Assembly (NCBI RefSeq): GCF_000975055.1
Contig: NZ_BBRB01000002.1
Span: 391,541 to 455,540, forward strand
Length of the DNA stretch: 64,000 nucleotides
Direction of reading: 5' to 3'
Source: Demequina sediminicola
GTDB lineage: Bacteria > Actinomycetota > Actinomycetes > Actinomycetales > Demequinaceae
A program made the translations under genes and the position numbers. Shown here one piece after another: positions 1 through 13,213 of the stretch. Within the stretch, counting starts at the first letter, position 1; each line of letters begins with the position of its first letter. Below the pieces are notes generated by a model. The model had not been told where the DNA came from, searched no databases, and was given only the letters and a program-made list of their open reading frames with translations.

Positions 1-1
1 G

Positions 2-562
2 GAGCTGGCAATTGAGCGCGCGAAGCGTCTCACTGAGCTGGGACAGGACGTCGTGGTGTTGCTCGACTCCATCACCCGTCTGGGCCGTGCCTACAACATC
101 TCGGCACCTGCCTCCGGCCGCATCCTCTCCGGTGGTGTGGACTCGTCCGCGCTGTACCCGCCCAAGCGCTTCTTTGGTGCTGCGCGAAACATCGAGCACG
201 GTGGTTCGTTGACGATCCTCGCGACCGCTCTGGTGGAGACCGGGTCGAAGGCCGACGAGGTCATCTTCGAGGAGTTCAAGGGCACGGGAAACATGGAGCT
301 CAAGCTCTCCCGCCAGCTCGCGGACCGTCGCATCTTCCCGGCCGTCGATGCGAACGCATCGGGTACTCGCCGCGAGGAGATTCTCATGAGCCCCGATGAG
401 CTCAAGGTCATGTGGAAGCTGCGTCGCGTGCTCACCGCGCTCGAGCAGCAGCAGGCCATCGAACTCCTGCTGGGCAAGCTCAAGGAGAACAAGACCAACG
501 CTGAGTTCCTCATGCAGGTCGCCAAGACCACGCCTGGTGGGGACGACTCGCTCTCCAAGTAG
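2..562 (+). CDS. rho: Transcription termination factor Rho, C-terminal part (5' end outside window)
   Basis: This is the RecA-like C-terminal ATPase domain of Rho, the hexameric RNA helicase that ends transcription. The frame is open from base 2, so the gene starts upstream of the window. The Walker B region ([16 protein letters not shown], about residues 18-33 of the fragment) is visible. It is followed by the Q/R-loop region ([21 protein letters not shown]) and the conserved segment around [11 protein letters not shown]. The gene ends at TAG 560-562, and a long hairpin starts 18 nt later. rpmE and prfA follow on the same strand, the usual actinobacterial order. Identification is secure; only the length is unknown. 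Confidence 0.97.
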   Translation, partial: ELAIERAKRLTELGQDVVVLLDSITRLGRAYNISAPASGRILSGGVDSSALYPPKRFFGAARNIEHGGSLTILATALVETGSKADEVIFEEFKGTGNMELKLSRQLADRRIFPAVDANASGTRREEILMSPDELKVMWKLRRVLTALEQQQAIELLLGKLKENKTNAEFLMQVAKTTPGGDDSLSK

Positions 563-865
563 TACAACGTTTTCTCTTTCAGGGCCGGGACTGCCATTAC
601 GGCGGTCTCGGCCCTGATGAGTTCCCCACGCAGTCGTCGCGCAGCGGTGGAGCGCCCTGATGGTGTTTTACTGCTCATTGCCGCCTGGATTGGGCACTCA
701 CGCACCGCCAGCGCCCGATAGTCGCCGGACGATGCTGGGGCGCGGCCGGTCGCACAATTGACAGTCGCGCTGAAGCCGTCGTACGTGGCACAATAGAGGG
801 CTGACCGTCCGGTTCACCGACCACGAAATCCGTGCAAGGACCCGGAGGCATCTCTAAGGGAGATC
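563..865. other. rho-rpmE intergenic region (303 bp)
   Basis: It holds the rho hairpin (580-616), then about 240 bp with no credible gene. A perfect -35-like TTGACA is at 758-763, but no good -10 lies 17-18 bp downstream. The nearest AT-rich hexamer (CACAAT, 789-794) is 25 bp away, so an rpmE promoter here is only possible. The rpmE ribosome-binding site AAGGGA is at 856-861. Confidence 0.4.
580..616 (+). terminator. Long hairpin after rho
   Basis: Arms 580-595 and 601-616 pair over 16 positions (two G-T wobbles) around a 5-nt loop. No T-run follows on the + strand; a T-rich stretch lies before it. It probably ends or stabilises the rho transcript. Confidence 0.65.
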
Positions 866-1075
866 ATGAAGAAGGACATTCACCCCGAGTACGTGGCCAC
901 CACTGTCACGTGCACCTGCGGCAACGAGTTCACCACGAACTCGACCGTCAAGGACGGCTCCATCCACGTCGAGGTCTGCTCGGCTTGCCACCCGTTCTAC
1001 ACGGGCAAGCAGAAGATCATGGACACCGGTGGCCGTGTTGCGCGCTTCGAGAAGCGCTACGGCAACAAGAAGTAA
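866..1075 (+). CDS. rpmE: 50S ribosomal protein L31 (zinc-binding type)
   Basis: This 69-residue ribosomal protein of the large subunit has the family length. It carries the cysteines of the zinc-binding C+ form: CTCGNEF near residue 16 and [13 protein letters not shown] near residue 37. The ATG at 866 is preceded by AAGGGAG. In actinobacteria the zinc form is often partnered by a zinc-free paralogue induced when zinc is scarce; none lies in this window. prfA starts 21 nt downstream, so the two are probably co-transcribed. Confidence 0.97.
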   Translation: MKKDIHPEYVATTVTCTCGNEFTTNSTVKDGSIHVEVCSACHPFYTGKQKIMDTGGRVARFEKRYGNKK

Positions 1076-1096
1076 CCGGAACCTTTTAGCGACGAC

Positions 1097-2182
1097 GTGG
1101 CCGAAGCCTTCGCAGCCGTCCAGCCTTTGCTGGACGAGTACACCGACATTGAACGCCAACTTGCTGACCCCGCAGTCCACGCTGACGCGGGGCGTTCTCG
1201 CACGCTGGGGCGTCGGTTTGCGGAGCTAGGCCGCGTCGTTGCTGCCCACCGTGCGTGGGCAACAGCGCATGACGATCTCGAGGCTGCTCAGGAGATGGCT
1301 GAGGCCGATCCTGATTTTGCTGATGAGATCCCTGCCTTGCAGGAAGCCGCTGATGAGGCGACGGAGGAGTTGCGCCGGATTCTGATTCCGCGTGACCCTG
1401 ACGATGCCCGCGATGTGATCGTGGAAATCAAGTCTGGTGAAGGCGGCGAGGAATCGGCGCTGTTCGCTGGAGACTTGCTGAAGATGTATTTGAAGTTCGC
1501 TGAGATCAAGGGCTGGAAGGCCGAGATCCTTGAGGCGAGCGAGACCGACATGGGTGGTTACAAGGACATCTCTGTCGCGATGAAGTACAAGGGCAACCCC
1601 GAGCCCGAGGATGGCGTTTGGGCGCACCTCAAATACGAGGGAGGCGTGCACCGCGTGCAGCGTGTGCCGGCGACGGAGTCTCAGGGCCGTATTCACACTT
1701 CCGCAGCGGGTGTTTTGGTGTACCCCGAGGTCGAGGAAGTGAATGAGGTCGAGATCGACATGAACGATGTGCGCGTTGACGTCTACCGTTCATCGGGCCC
1801 TGGTGGCCAGTCGGTCAATACGACGGACTCTGCGGTGCGTTTGACCCACGAGCCCACGGGCATTGTGGTGAGTTGCCAAAACGAGAAGAGCCAGTTGCAG
1901 AACAAGGAATCGGCGATGCGCATTCTGCGCGCACGGTTGCTTGCCGCGCAGCGCGAGGCCGCGATGGCTGAGGCATCGGATCTACGTAAGTCCCAGGTGC
2001 GCACCGTGGACCGCTCCGAACGTATCCGCACTTATAACTACCCTGAGAACCGTATTGCCGATCACCGCACCGGGTACAAGGCCTACAACCTTGACCATGT
2101 ACTCGCTGGAGAGTTGGGTCCCGTGATCCAGTCCGCCATCGACGCGGACGAAGAAGCGCGACTCGCCGCGCACGAGGACTAG
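1097..2182 (+). CDS. prfA: Peptide chain release factor 1
   Basis: RF1 recognises UAA and UAG in the ribosomal A site and triggers peptide release. The 361-residue length is normal. The stop-codon-reading P-x-T motif is Pro-Ala-Thr at residues 191-193, diagnostic of RF1 rather than RF2. The catalytic GGQ is at residues 236-238 ([20 protein letters not shown]). The start is GTG at 1097 with a poor ribosome-binding site. It ends 1 nt before the TTG start of prmC, whose product methylates the GGQ glutamine, so the pair is coupled in position and function. Confidence 0.97.
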   Translation: MAEAFAAVQPLLDEYTDIERQLADPAVHADAGRSRTLGRRFAELGRVVAAHRAWATAHDDLEAAQEMAEADPDFADEIPALQEAADEATEELRRILIPRDPDDARDVIVEIKSGEGGEESALFAGDLLKMYLKFAEIKGWKAEILEASETDMGGYKDISVAMKYKGNPEPEDGVWAHLKYEGGVHRVQRVPATESQGRIHTSAAGVLVYPEVEEVNEVEIDMNDVRVDVYRSSGPGGQSVNTTDSAVRLTHEPTGIVVSCQNEKSQLQNKESAMRILRARLLAAQREAAMAEASDLRKSQVRTVDRSERIRTYNYPENRIADHRTGYKAYNLDHVLAGELGPVIQSAIDADEEARLAAHED

Positions 2183-2183
2183 A

Positions 2184-3083
2184 TTGCCCACGTTCGGCGC
2201 ACGTCTGCGCGACATCACCCAGCGGCTGTCGGATGCAGGGGTCCCGTCTCCGCATGCCGATGCCGTGGCATTGATGGCTCATACCTTTGGGTGGGAGCCG
2301 TCAGAAGTACGTACCGCTGCGGCGCGTGACGACCACTGGCCAGAAGAGGATCCTCTGGACTTGGATCGTCTTGAGGCGCGAGTGACGCGTCGTGAGGCTC
2401 GTGAGCCTCTCCAACACATTCTCGGAACGGCCTATTTTCGTGGCCTGACGCTCCAAGTGGGTCCTGGCGTCTTTGTGCCTCGACCGGAGAGCGAGACTGT
2501 CGCGCAAGTTGCCATCAACGCTGCATGTGCGGCGACACCTGGGCGCGACGGCAAGGTCTATGTCACGGACCTGTGTGCGGGCTCGGGGGCAATTGGGCTT
2601 GCCGTGGCAGCTGAGGTTCCTCACGCTGAGGTCACTCTGGTGGAGGCGTCCGAAGCCGCGATGGTGTACTTGCGCCTGAACGTGCGGATGATGTCGCCCG
2701 ACGTCCGCTCTCGTGTGCACACGGTGTTGGGGGATGCGCGCCGATGCTTGCACCACTTTGAACGCTGTGCCGACGTGGTGGTCAGTAACCCTCCGTACAT
2801 CCCGACGGATGCTCAGCCTCGTGACCCTGAAGTACGCGACTACGACCCGCCACAGGCGTTGTATGGCCTGGGAGATGACGGTCTTGAGGTGCCGCGTGCC
2901 ATTGTGGACGAAGCAGCCACGCTCTTGCGCATTGGCGGGACGTTGGTGATGGAGCATGGAGACTTGCAAGGTGACGCAATGCGTGCGCATGTCGAGCGTT
3001 CAGAGTTCTGGCGGGGTGCGCAGACGCTTAAGGATTTGACCGATCGTGACCGCATGCTCGTGGTGACTCGCGACGGGGTCTGA
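2184..3083 (+). CDS. prmC: Release factor glutamine N5-methyltransferase
   Basis: This SAM-dependent methyltransferase modifies the GGQ glutamine of RF1 and RF2. It is 299 residues with an N-terminal helical substrate-binding part. A Rossmann core follows, with the SAM-binding region DLCAGSGAIGLAVA (about residues 128-141) and the catalytic NPPY motif (VVVSNPPYIPTD, about residue 199). The start is TTG at 2184, one base after the prfA stop; no better start gives the full N-terminal domain. The gene is co-directional with prfA upstream and tsaC 12 nt downstream. Confidence 0.95.
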   Translation: MPTFGARLRDITQRLSDAGVPSPHADAVALMAHTFGWEPSEVRTAAARDDHWPEEDPLDLDRLEARVTRREAREPLQHILGTAYFRGLTLQVGPGVFVPRPESETVAQVAINAACAATPGRDGKVYVTDLCAGSGAIGLAVAAEVPHAEVTLVEASEAAMVYLRLNVRMMSPDVRSRVHTVLGDARRCLHHFERCADVVVSNPPYIPTDAQPRDPEVRDYDPPQALYGLGDDGLEVPRAIVDEAATLLRIGGTLVMEHGDLQGDAMRAHVERSEFWRGAQTLKDLTDRDRMLVVTRDGV

Positions 3084-3095
3084 CAGACTGTTGCC

Positions 3096-3761
3096 GTGAT
3101 TCTCCAGTGCACCGACTCCTCCCATTGGGGTCCAAGTCTTGATGCCGCTGTTGATGCCGTGAATCGGGGCGCAGTCATTGTGTTGCCGACGGACACGGTT
3201 TACGGCGTTGGCGCCGATGCTTTCCAGGCCAAGGCCGTGGCTGCGGTGCTCGCCGCCAAGGGGCGAGGTCGCCAGATGCCACCACCGGTGTTGATCCCAC
3301 AGTTGCGCACGGTCGACGGACTAGGGATGGATATTCCTGGGACCGCGCGTGCTCTGATGGAGAAGTTCTGGCCGGGCGCACTGACCGTCATCGTCCATTC
3401 GCAGCCTTCCCTGGCATGGGATCTTGGCGAGACTCACGGAACTGTCGCGTTGCGTATGCCTGATCATCCGGCCGCGCTGGCGCTGTTGAACCGTACGGGG
3501 CCTCTGGCGGTCACGAGTGCCAACTTGACTGGACAGCCGGCGGCGACTTCAGCATCGGCCGCTGAGGAGCAGTTGGGCGCCTCGGTCGCTGTCTACCTTG
3601 ACGGTGGCGAGAGTCCGGGAGGTACCGCGTCGACCATTGTTGATGCAACCCACCCCGATGGCTTGCGCGTCGTGCGTGAAGGTGGCGTGTCCGTAGCCGA
3701 GCTCGTCGACACCGTCGGCGCAGAGGCCTTTGTCGAGTTGCCGGGGGAGACTATCGGGTGA
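3096..3761 (+). CDS. Threonylcarbamoyl-AMP synthase (Sua5/YrdC/YwlC family)
   Basis: The enzyme condenses threonine, bicarbonate and ATP to threonylcarbamoyl-AMP, the first step of t6A37 tRNA modification. The 221-residue protein is a single YrdC-type domain. Typical signatures are IVLPTDTVYGVGADAF (about residue 28), KGRGRQMPPPVLI, the LAVTSANLTGQPA segment and the C-terminal GGTASTIVDAT. It lacks the extra C-terminal Sua5 domain, so it is of the short TsaC type. The start is GTG at 3096. The last codons overlap the start of the next gene by 4 nt. Confidence 0.93.
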   Translation: MILQCTDSSHWGPSLDAAVDAVNRGAVIVLPTDTVYGVGADAFQAKAVAAVLAAKGRGRQMPPPVLIPQLRTVDGLGMDIPGTARALMEKFWPGALTVIVHSQPSLAWDLGETHGTVALRMPDHPAALALLNRTGPLAVTSANLTGQPAATSASAAEEQLGASVAVYLDGGESPGGTASTIVDATHPDGLRVVREGGVSVAELVDTVGAEAFVELPGETIG

Positions 3762-5011
3762 AGGTCTATCTCACCCTGATGGTGATCGCCGCGCTTGTCA
3801 CCTACGCGGCGACACCAGCGATGCGGCACTTGTCGTTCAAGGTCGGCGCCGTGACCGCAGTGCGCGCCCGCGATGTGCATCGCAAACCCATGGCTCGCCT
3901 CGGCGGAATAGCGATTTTGGGGGGAATCGCGGGGGCGATTGCGATCGCCTCCAATACCAGGTTCCTGGAACCGGTGTTTGAAGCAAGCAACGGTGCCTGG
4001 GGCGTGCTGGGTGGCGCTGCACTGGTGTGTGCGCTGGGGATGGCCGATGACGTGTGGGACCTGGATTGGATGGCGAAGCTTGCCGGGCAGATCCTTGCGG
4101 CACTGATCATGGCGTGGTCGGGGGTTCAACTCGTGACCGTGCCTATCGCCGGCCTCACGATCGGTAGCCCGTATCTTTCGCTCGCTGCGACGGTGATCGT
4201 CGTCGTGGTGGCGATGAATGCCGTGAACTTTGTCGACGGGCTTGATGGCCTCGCTGCAGGCATGATTGCGATCGGCGGAGCGGCGTTCTTCACGTACACC
4301 TATGTGTTGGCACGGTCAGCAAGTCCAGGTGACTACTCATCGCTTGCCTCGCTGATCCTCGCAGTGCTCGTCGGTGCCTGTCTGGGATTCCTGCCGCACA
4401 ACGTCCACCCAGCGCGTATCTTCATGGGCGACTCGGGTGCGATGACGCTGGGCTTGACCATTGCGGGCGCCGCGATCATCGTGACCGGCCAGATTGACCC
4501 TGAAATTGTCTCGGAACGCGTTTCAGTTCCTGCGTTCATCCCTATCGTGTTGCCGCTGATGGTGGTGGCGATCCCGTTGCTGGATATGACGCTGGCAGTC
4601 GTACGCCGCCTCTTGCAGGGTAAGAGTCCGTTTATGCCGGATGCCCACCACCTGCACCACGTGCTGCTCCGTGCGGGTCACTCCCATCGTTGGGCGGTGT
4701 CCGTCATGTACCTGTGGACCGCGCTGCTGTCCTTTGGAACCGTGTCCTTGGTGTTCTTGCCCGCGCGGACATCCCTGCTCCTTGTCGGAGTGGGCGCCGT
4801 CATCACGCTCGTCATCACCTTCTCACCTGCATGGCGGCGGCGACTCTCGGGTTACTATCGTGCGGCTGGCACCAAGGCCAAGCCGCTGCAACGCATCACC
4901 CCTGAGGGGCAGCTCCACGGCCACCAGACCTCAGAGGAATCCGAGGACGATGCCGACGGCCACGCCTCTGCTGACGACATGGCGAGACCCACCACCGCAC
5001 AGGAGAAGTAG
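3758..5011 (+). CDS. Undecaprenyl-phosphate N-acetylhexosamine-1-phosphate transferase (MraY/WecA-like)
   Basis: This multi-pass membrane enzyme transfers a sugar phosphate from a UDP-sugar (probably UDP-GlcNAc) to a polyprenyl phosphate, starting synthesis of a cell-wall glycopolymer. Conserved family features are HRKPMARLGG near residue 43, the ADDVWDLDW Asp pair, NFVDGLDGLAAGM, FMGDSGAM and the HHLHH loop in DAHHLHHVLL. About eleven hydrophobic segments are visible. The C-terminal ~45 residues form an acidic soluble tail. GTG at 3758 overlaps the tsaC stop; the stop at 5009-5011 overlaps the next start. The same family occupies this place in front of atp genes in many actinobacteria. Confidence 0.92.
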   Translation: MKVYLTLMVIAALVTYAATPAMRHLSFKVGAVTAVRARDVHRKPMARLGGIAILGGIAGAIAIASNTRFLEPVFEASNGAWGVLGGAALVCALGMADDVWDLDWMAKLAGQILAALIMAWSGVQLVTVPIAGLTIGSPYLSLAATVIVVVVAMNAVNFVDGLDGLAAGMIAIGGAAFFTYTYVLARSASPGDYSSLASLILAVLVGACLGFLPHNVHPARIFMGDSGAMTLGLTIAGAAIIVTGQIDPEIVSERVSVPAFIPIVLPLMVVAIPLLDMTLAVVRRLLQGKSPFMPDAHHLHHVLLRAGHSHRWAVSVMYLWTALLSFGTVSLVFLPARTSLLLVGVGAVITLVITFSPAWRRRLSGYYRAAGTKAKPLQRITPEGQLHGHQTSEESEDDADGHASADDMARPTTAQEK

Positions 5012-5421
5012 TGAACGAGGAATACACCACCTACAAGCGCGCGATGCGCATCACCATCGTCGGCATCGTCGTCTTGGCGATCGCCGCAGCCGTGGTGGGC
5101 CCACTCGTCGCAGGATGGGCGGGACTCGCTGCAGCGGAACTCGGCGTTCTCATCGCCGCTCTCGCTGGACTGACGACTCAAGCCGCCATGGTGATGTCTC
5201 ACCAGAAGCCAGCGACCACCATGGCTGCCTATGTTGGCGGATCATGGCTGGTGAAGATGTTGATCATTGTGATCGCACTCATCGTCCTCCAGAACATTGA
5301 AGGCTTTAACAAAGGGCTGTTTGCAGGCTTCATGCTTGTTGGCGTCCTAGGAACTCTCGCTATCGACTTCTGGGTGGTGCGCCAAGCACGCATCCCCTAC
5401 GTCGACAGTGGTTCGAATTAG
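5011..5421 (+). CDS. Small four-helix membrane protein, AtpI-like
   Basis: This 136-residue protein has four predicted membrane segments (about residues 13-33, 35-53, 69-90 and 98-118). Its position directly before atpB matches AtpI, a non-structural protein proposed to help c-ring assembly. Sequence resemblance to AtpI is weak, as usual, so the call rests on topology and context. The GTG start shares one base with the previous stop. A 92-bp gap with an inverted repeat separates it from atpB, so the structural operon may have its own promoter. Confidence 0.7.
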   Translation: MNEEYTTYKRAMRITIVGIVVLAIAAAVVGPLVAGWAGLAAAELGVLIAALAGLTTQAAMVMSHQKPATTMAAYVGGSWLVKMLIIVIALIVLQNIEGFNKGLFAGFMLVGVLGTLAIDFWVVRQARIPYVDSGSN

Positions 5422-5428
5422 CACTTGA

Positions 5429-5452
5429 GATGCGTTAGGATTCCTACGCATC
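5429..5452. promoter_or_regulatory. Inverted repeat upstream of atpB
   Basis: GATGCGT (5429-5435) and ACGCATC (5446-5452) form an imperfect palindrome extended by AGG/CCT, with one bulged T. The only other hints in this atpI-atpB gap are a -10-like TAGGAT at 5436-5441 and a -35-like TTGAGA at 5425-5430, which are not correctly spaced from each other. It could be a weak terminator, an operator or part of an atp promoter. Confidence 0.4.
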
Positions 5453-5513
5453 ACGGTCCCCGGCGTGCTCGGCACATTTCGCCCGCGCGTGCAACAACAC
5501 CAGGAGAAACTCT

Positions 5514-7249
<1,736 letters not shown>

Positions 7250-7255
7250 GCGCCA

Positions 7256-8068
7256 ATGCGTGGAACCAGTCAGGCTTCCCACGACGCCGTGCTGCAGGAG
7301 TTCGATCCTGTAGTGACGGCTGCGGGCAAGGACGGCATTCAGATCGCCGAGCACCTCTTTATGGTGGTTGACGCGCTCGACTCGTCGGGCTCGCTTCGCC
7401 GCGCGCTCAGCGATCCCGCTCGTCCTGGCAAGGACAAAGCTGCGCTGGTCACCCAACTGTTCGGCAACCTCGATCAGCGTGCGGTCGACGTAGTGGCGGC
7501 ATTTGCTGCTGCACGTTGGTCCGAAGAGGCCGATGTGGCCTCCTCGATCGAGGACGCCGGAGAGACGGCGCTGTTCGCCTATGCCGAAGCTGCAGGCACG
7601 ATCGACACCGTTGAAGAGGAACTGTTCCGCGTGGAACGGATTCTCTCTAGCGAGCGCGATCTGCTTGTAGCCATGGGCAACCGCTCTGCTTCGAAGGAGC
7701 AGCGTCTTGCGCTGCTCGAGGACACCCTCGGCGGCAAGTTGCACCCCACCACACACGCGTTGCTTTCGCGTGTCGTGGGTGTGCCGCGCGGCCGCCGCGT
7801 GGTGACCGCGATCGAGGAACTGCTCGAGCGCACCGCAGAACGTCGTGGCCGCATGGTCGCGTCCGTGACCTCCGCGGTGGAATTGTCGGCAGCGCAGCGG
7901 AAGCGTCTCGCGACGATCCTCAGCAGCGCATACGGCCGGGATATGCAAATCAACGTCGCCGTGGAACCTGAAGTTCTGGGCGGCATCCGAGTTCAGGTCG
8001 GCTCTGAAGTTGTGGACGGCACGACTCTCAGCAAGCTCGACGACGCACGACGACGACTCGTCGGCTAG
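7256..8068 (+). CDS. atpH: ATP synthase F1 subunit delta
   Basis: Delta (OSCP) connects the peripheral stalk to the top of F1. The protein is 270 residues, longer than the ~180-residue enterobacterial form but normal for actinobacteria. The recognisable C-terminal OSCP segment is VASVTSAVELSAAQRKRL, followed by VEPEVLGGIRVQVGSEVVDG and a C-terminal LDDARRRL. ATG at 7256 is 6 nt from the atpF stop. Confidence 0.94.
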   Translation: MRGTSQASHDAVLQEFDPVVTAAGKDGIQIAEHLFMVVDALDSSGSLRRALSDPARPGKDKAALVTQLFGNLDQRAVDVVAAFAAARWSEEADVASSIEDAGETALFAYAEAAGTIDTVEEELFRVERILSSERDLLVAMGNRSASKEQRLALLEDTLGGKLHPTTHALLSRVVGVPRGRRVVTAIEELLERTAERRGRMVASVTSAVELSAAQRKRLATILSSAYGRDMQINVAVEPEVLGGIRVQVGSEVVDGTTLSKLDDARRRLVG

Positions 8069-8110
8069 TACAGACGACCACCGCACTGCGGTAGTGACAG
8101 GAGATATGAC

Positions 8111-9745
8111 ATGGCTGAGTTGACGATCAGTCCCGATGAGATCAGGGACGCGCTCGACAGCTACGTAAAGTCGTACGAGCCTTCCGGCATCGTGCGCGAA
8201 GAAGTGGGCCGCGTCACGCTGGCCGCTGACGGTATTGCCAACGTTGAGGGCTTGCCGGGCTGCATGGCAAACGAGCTGCTTCGCTTTGAAGACGGCACGC
8301 TGGGCCTCGCCCTGAACCTCGATGTTCGCGAGATCGGTGTTGTGGTGCTCGGTGAGTTCACCGGTATCGAAGAGGGCCAGGCAGTCCACCGCACCGGAGA
8401 GGTTCTCTCGGTTGAGGTTGGCGATGGCTACCTCGGCCGCGTGGTTGACCCGCTGGGTAACCCCATCGATGGTTTGGGTGACATGGAGACCGACGGTCGC
8501 CGTGCACTTGAGCTCCAGGCCCCCGGCGTGATGGACCGCAAGTCCGTTCACGAGCCGCTGCAGACAGGCCTGAAGTCGATCGACGCGATGATTCCGATCG
8601 GTCGCGGTCAGCGTCAGCTGATCATTGGTGACCGTCAGACGGGTAAGACCGCTATCGCGATCGACACCATCATCAACCAGAAGGAAAACTGGGAGACCGG
8701 CGACCCGACCAAGCAGGTCCGCTGCATCTACGTCGCCATCGGTCAAAAGGGCTCCACCATCGCCTCGGTGCGTGGCGCTCTGGAAGAGGCCGGTGCACTG
8801 GAGTACACGACGATCGTCGCCGCTCCCGCCTCGGACCCAGCAGGCTTCAAGTACCTCGCTCCGTACACAGGCTCGGCCATCGGTCAGCACTGGATGTACG
8901 ACGGCAAGCACGTTCTCATTGTTTTCGATGACCTGTCGAAGCAGGCTGAGGCTTACCGTGCCGTGTCGCTGCTCCTGCGCCGCCCGCCGGGCCGTGAGGC
9001 ATACCCCGGTGACGTCTTCTACTTGCACTCCCGTCTGCTCGAGCGTTGCGCAAAGCTCTCGGACGACATGGGCGCCGGATCGATGACCGGTCTGCCGGTG
9101 ATTGAGACCAAGGCAAATGACGTCTCTGCCTACATTCCGACCAACGTGATCTCGATCACCGACGGTCAGATCTTCCTTCAGTCCGACCTCTTCAACGCAA
9201 ACCAGCGCCCCGCTATTGACGTGGGTATCTCGGTGTCGCGTGTGGGTGGTTCTGCACAGATCAAGGCCATGAAGAAAGTCTCGGGAACGCTCAAGATTGA
9301 CCTTGCGCAGTACCGCTCGCTTGAGGCATTCGCGATGTTCGCATCCGACCTCGACGCAGCATCGCGCCAGCAGCTGACTCGTGGTGTCCGCCTCATGGAA
9401 CTGCTCAAGCAGCCTCAGTACACCCCGTACCCCATCGAGGAGCAGGTTGTCTCGGTGTGGGCCGGTACCAAGGGCAAGCTCGATGAGATCCCGGTGGCAG
9501 ATGTGCTGCGCTTCGAGCGTGAGCTGATCGATCACCTACGTCGCAACACCTCCGTGCTGTCCGACATTGTCGAGACCGGCAAGCTGTCGGACGAGGCTGA
9601 AGAGACGCTGCACACCGAGGTCGACGACTTTGTCTCGACGTTCCTGTCAACTGAAGGTACCGAGTTGACCACCGACGCCTCCATCGATGGTGGTGGCGGC
9701 GCTCAGGTCTCGCAAGAGCAGATCGTCGCGAAGAAGAAGAAGTAG
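8111..9745 (+). CDS. atpA: ATP synthase F1 subunit alpha
   Basis: This is the non-catalytic nucleotide-binding subunit of F1. At 544 residues, Walker A is GDRQTGKT at residues 173-180. The signature [14 protein letters not shown] is present in the C-terminal half. The C-terminal ~35 residues (ending KKKK) extend beyond the E. coli protein; actinobacterial alpha subunits often have such a tail. ATG at 8111 follows ACAGGAGAT. Confidence 0.98.
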   Translation: MAELTISPDEIRDALDSYVKSYEPSGIVREEVGRVTLAADGIANVEGLPGCMANELLRFEDGTLGLALNLDVREIGVVVLGEFTGIEEGQAVHRTGEVLSVEVGDGYLGRVVDPLGNPIDGLGDMETDGRRALELQAPGVMDRKSVHEPLQTGLKSIDAMIPIGRGQRQLIIGDRQTGKTAIAIDTIINQKENWETGDPTKQVRCIYVAIGQKGSTIASVRGALEEAGALEYTTIVAAPASDPAGFKYLAPYTGSAIGQHWMYDGKHVLIVFDDLSKQAEAYRAVSLLLRRPPGREAYPGDVFYLHSRLLERCAKLSDDMGAGSMTGLPVIETKANDVSAYIPTNVISITDGQIFLQSDLFNANQRPAIDVGISVSRVGGSAQIKAMKKVSGTLKIDLAQYRSLEAFAMFASDLDAASRQQLTRGVRLMELLKQPQYTPYPIEEQVVSVWAGTKGKLDEIPVADVLRFERELIDHLRRNTSVLSDIVETGKLSDEAEETLHTEVDDFVSTFLSTEGTELTTDASIDGGGGAQVSQEQIVAKKKK

Positions 9746-9748
9746 CCG

Positions 9749-10639
9749 ATGGGTGGACAGCAGCGCGTTTACCGGCAACGGATCCGGTCAACACAGTCGC
9801 TTAAGAAGATCTTCCGTGCGATGGAGCTGATCGCGGCTTCACGCATTGGTAAGGCTCGCGACCGTGTGACCGCAGCCGCGCCCTATGCGCACGCGATCAC
9901 TCGTGCCATCAGTGCAGTAGCAGTGCACTCGAAGGTCGATCACCCGCTGACGAACGAGCGCACCGACACGGACCGCGTTGCGGTTCTTGTCATCAGTGCG
10001 GACCGCGGCATGGCGGGCGCCTACTCGGCGAACGCTCTGCGTGAGGCTGAGCGCCTCACCGAGCGGTTGAAGAACGAAGGCAAGTCGGTGGTGTCGTACG
10101 CACTCGGCCGTCGCGCCGCTTCGTACTACTCGTTCCGTAAGCGTGAGGTCGCATCGTCGTGGCAGGGTGAGTCTGACTCACCTCAGTTCGGCACGGCACA
10201 AGAGATCGCTCGCGCTCTGTATAAGGCGTATGTGTCAGATGGCGAAGACGCCATCAGTGAAGTGCATGTGGTCTACACGCACTTCACTTCGATGGTCTCG
10301 CAGGAAGCTCGCGTCATCCGGCTACTGCCCCTCGAAGTTGTTGAGGGCGTGGCAGAGCCGGACGAAGATGTGGAGCCTCTCTACGACTTCGAGCCTGGCG
10401 CAGAAGAGGTGCTTGACAGCCTCTTGCCTCGCTACATCGAGTCACGCATTTACGCCTGCATGCTGCTGTCTGCGGCATCCGAGTTGGCTAACCGCCAGCG
10501 CGCGATGAACACAGCGGTCAGCAACGCAGAAGACATCATCCGCCAGTACACCAGGCTCGCCAACTCGGCGCGCCAGGCCGAGATCACCCAGGAAATCAGC
10601 GAGATTGTCTCGGGCGCCGACGCGCTCGCGGCCTCGTGA
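9749..10639 (+). CDS. atpG: ATP synthase F1 subunit gamma
   Basis: Gamma is the central rotor shaft inside the alpha3beta3 ring. The N-terminal helix (residues about 5-35) carries [22 protein letters not shown]. Here only the key parts need noting: the R-I-R-S-T-Q start and the M-E-L-I-A-A core. The C-terminal helix has the family signature [25 protein letters not shown]. Length is 296. ATG at 9749 lies 3 nt after atpA. Confidence 0.97.
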   Translation: MGGQQRVYRQRIRSTQSLKKIFRAMELIAASRIGKARDRVTAAAPYAHAITRAISAVAVHSKVDHPLTNERTDTDRVAVLVISADRGMAGAYSANALREAERLTERLKNEGKSVVSYALGRRAASYYSFRKREVASSWQGESDSPQFGTAQEIARALYKAYVSDGEDAISEVHVVYTHFTSMVSQEARVIRLLPLEVVEGVAEPDEDVEPLYDFEPGAEEVLDSLLPRYIESRIYACMLLSAASELANRQRAMNTAVSNAEDIIRQYTRLANSARQAEITQEISEIVSGADALAAS

Positions 10640-12145
<1,506 letters not shown>

Positions 12146-12147
12146 TC

Positions 12148-12414
12148 ATGGCTGATGCCCTGACAGTCGACATCGTCGCACCGGACGGCAAGGTATGGTC
12201 CGGTGCGGCGAGCCGCGTCATTGCACCGTCTGTGGAGGGCGAGATCGGTTTGTTGGCAAACCACGAGCCCATCTTGTCGGTTCTGCGTGCGGGTACGGTG
12301 CGCGTTACCAGTGGCACGGATGCACTGGAGTTTCCGGTCACCGGAGGCTTTGTCTCCTTTGACCACAACACGATCACCATCGTCGCGGACGCCGTCTCTA
12401 CTGACGAGGACTAG
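12148..12414 (+). CDS. atpC: ATP synthase F1 subunit epsilon (short form)
   Basis: Epsilon links gamma to the c-ring. Only 88 residues are encoded, essentially the N-terminal beta-sandwich (VDIVAPDGKVWSG, GEIGLLANHEPIL). The C-terminal helical hairpin that inhibits ATP hydrolysis in other bacteria is missing; short epsilon subunits are normal in actinobacteria. An in-frame start at 12115 would add residues from inside atpD, so ATG at 12148, 2 nt after atpD, is chosen. nucS follows 3 nt downstream. Confidence 0.93.
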   Translation: MADALTVDIVAPDGKVWSGAASRVIAPSVEGEIGLLANHEPILSVLRAGTVRVTSGTDALEFPVTGGFVSFDHNTITIVADAVSTDED

Positions 12415-12417
12415 TCC

Positions 12418-13113
12418 GTGCGCGTTGTCATTGCGCGCTGCGCCGCCCGGTATTCCGGGCGGCTCAGCGCGTTTTTGCCTTTAGCTACCCGTGCCATCAT
12501 GCTCAAGGCCGATGGCTCAGTGTTGCTTCATTCTGACGGCGGCTCGTATAAGCCACTCAACTGGATGAGCCCCCCGTGCACCACCAGTGAAGTCGCTCCG
12601 AGTGATGCTCAGGTGGCGAATGGTGTCCTAGAGGTGTGGACCGTTCAGCACGACAAAACAGATGACCGTCTGGAGATCGAGATCCACGAGTTGATCTCCG
12701 ATACCCAGCATGAACTCGGCGCCGACCCCGGCCTAATCAAAGACGGTGTCGAGGCCCACCTGCAGGAATTGCTTGCGGAGCAGATCGCGATTCTGGGTGA
12801 GGGTCACACGCTGGTGCGCCGCGAGTATATGACCGCCATCGGGCCCGTTGACATTCTTGCCAAGTCGCCGTCTGGCGGGTCAGTGGCGGTGGAGATCAAG
12901 CGTCGCGGTGAGATCGACGGCGTGGAGCAACTCACGCGCTATCTCGAACTTATGAATCGTGACCCGCTGTTGAGCCCGGTTGAGGGTGTGTTTGCGGCGC
13001 AAGAGATCAAGCCGCAGGCACGAGTGCTAGCGAAGGATCGAGGCATTCGCTGCGTGGTGTTGGATTATGACGCCATGCGCGGTGCGGAAGACCCGTCTAC
13101 GCGTTTGTTCTAG
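12418..13113 (+). CDS. nucS: Mismatch-specific endonuclease NucS/EndoMS
   Basis: NucS replaces MutS/MutL mismatch repair in many actinobacteria and cuts both strands at mismatches. The 231-residue protein has the N-terminal DNA-binding/dimerisation domain ([26 protein letters not shown]). A RecB-like nuclease domain follows, with catalytic Asp145 in GPVDILAK and Glu159/Lys161 in [17 protein letters not shown]. The C-terminus ends STRLF, matching the short clamp-binding tail known in the family. GTG at 12418 is 3 nt after atpC, so it is translated from the atp operon or a promoter inside it. Confidence 0.95.
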   Translation: MRVVIARCAARYSGRLSAFLPLATRAIMLKADGSVLLHSDGGSYKPLNWMSPPCTTSEVAPSDAQVANGVLEVWTVQHDKTDDRLEIEIHELISDTQHELGADPGLIKDGVEAHLQELLAEQIAILGEGHTLVRREYMTAIGPVDILAKSPSGGSVAVEIKRRGEIDGVEQLTRYLELMNRDPLLSPVEGVFAAQEIKPQARVLAKDRGIRCVVLDYDAMRGAEDPSTRLF

Positions 13114-13134
13114 CAATGGCTGGACGTCACGCAC

Positions 13135-13180
13135 GCGACGGTGGCGGCACAAGCGCTTTCGCTCGCGCCGCCACCGTCGC
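13135..13180. terminator. Strong bidirectional terminator between nucS and the sigma factor gene
   Basis: Perfect 14-bp arms at 13135-13148 and 13167-13180 (GCGACGGTGGCGGC and its complement) enclose an 18-nt loop, itself with an AGCG/CGCT stem. It sits between convergent genes. Confidence 0.8.
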
Positions 13181-13213
13181 TAGCGAGATTCTTCTCCTCG
13201 AGATCCGGAGGAC

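Noticed and set aside
758..794. TTGACA/CACAAT as the rpmE promoter
   Set aside because: The spacing is 25 bp, outside the usable range; mentioned only as a possibility in the intergenic note.
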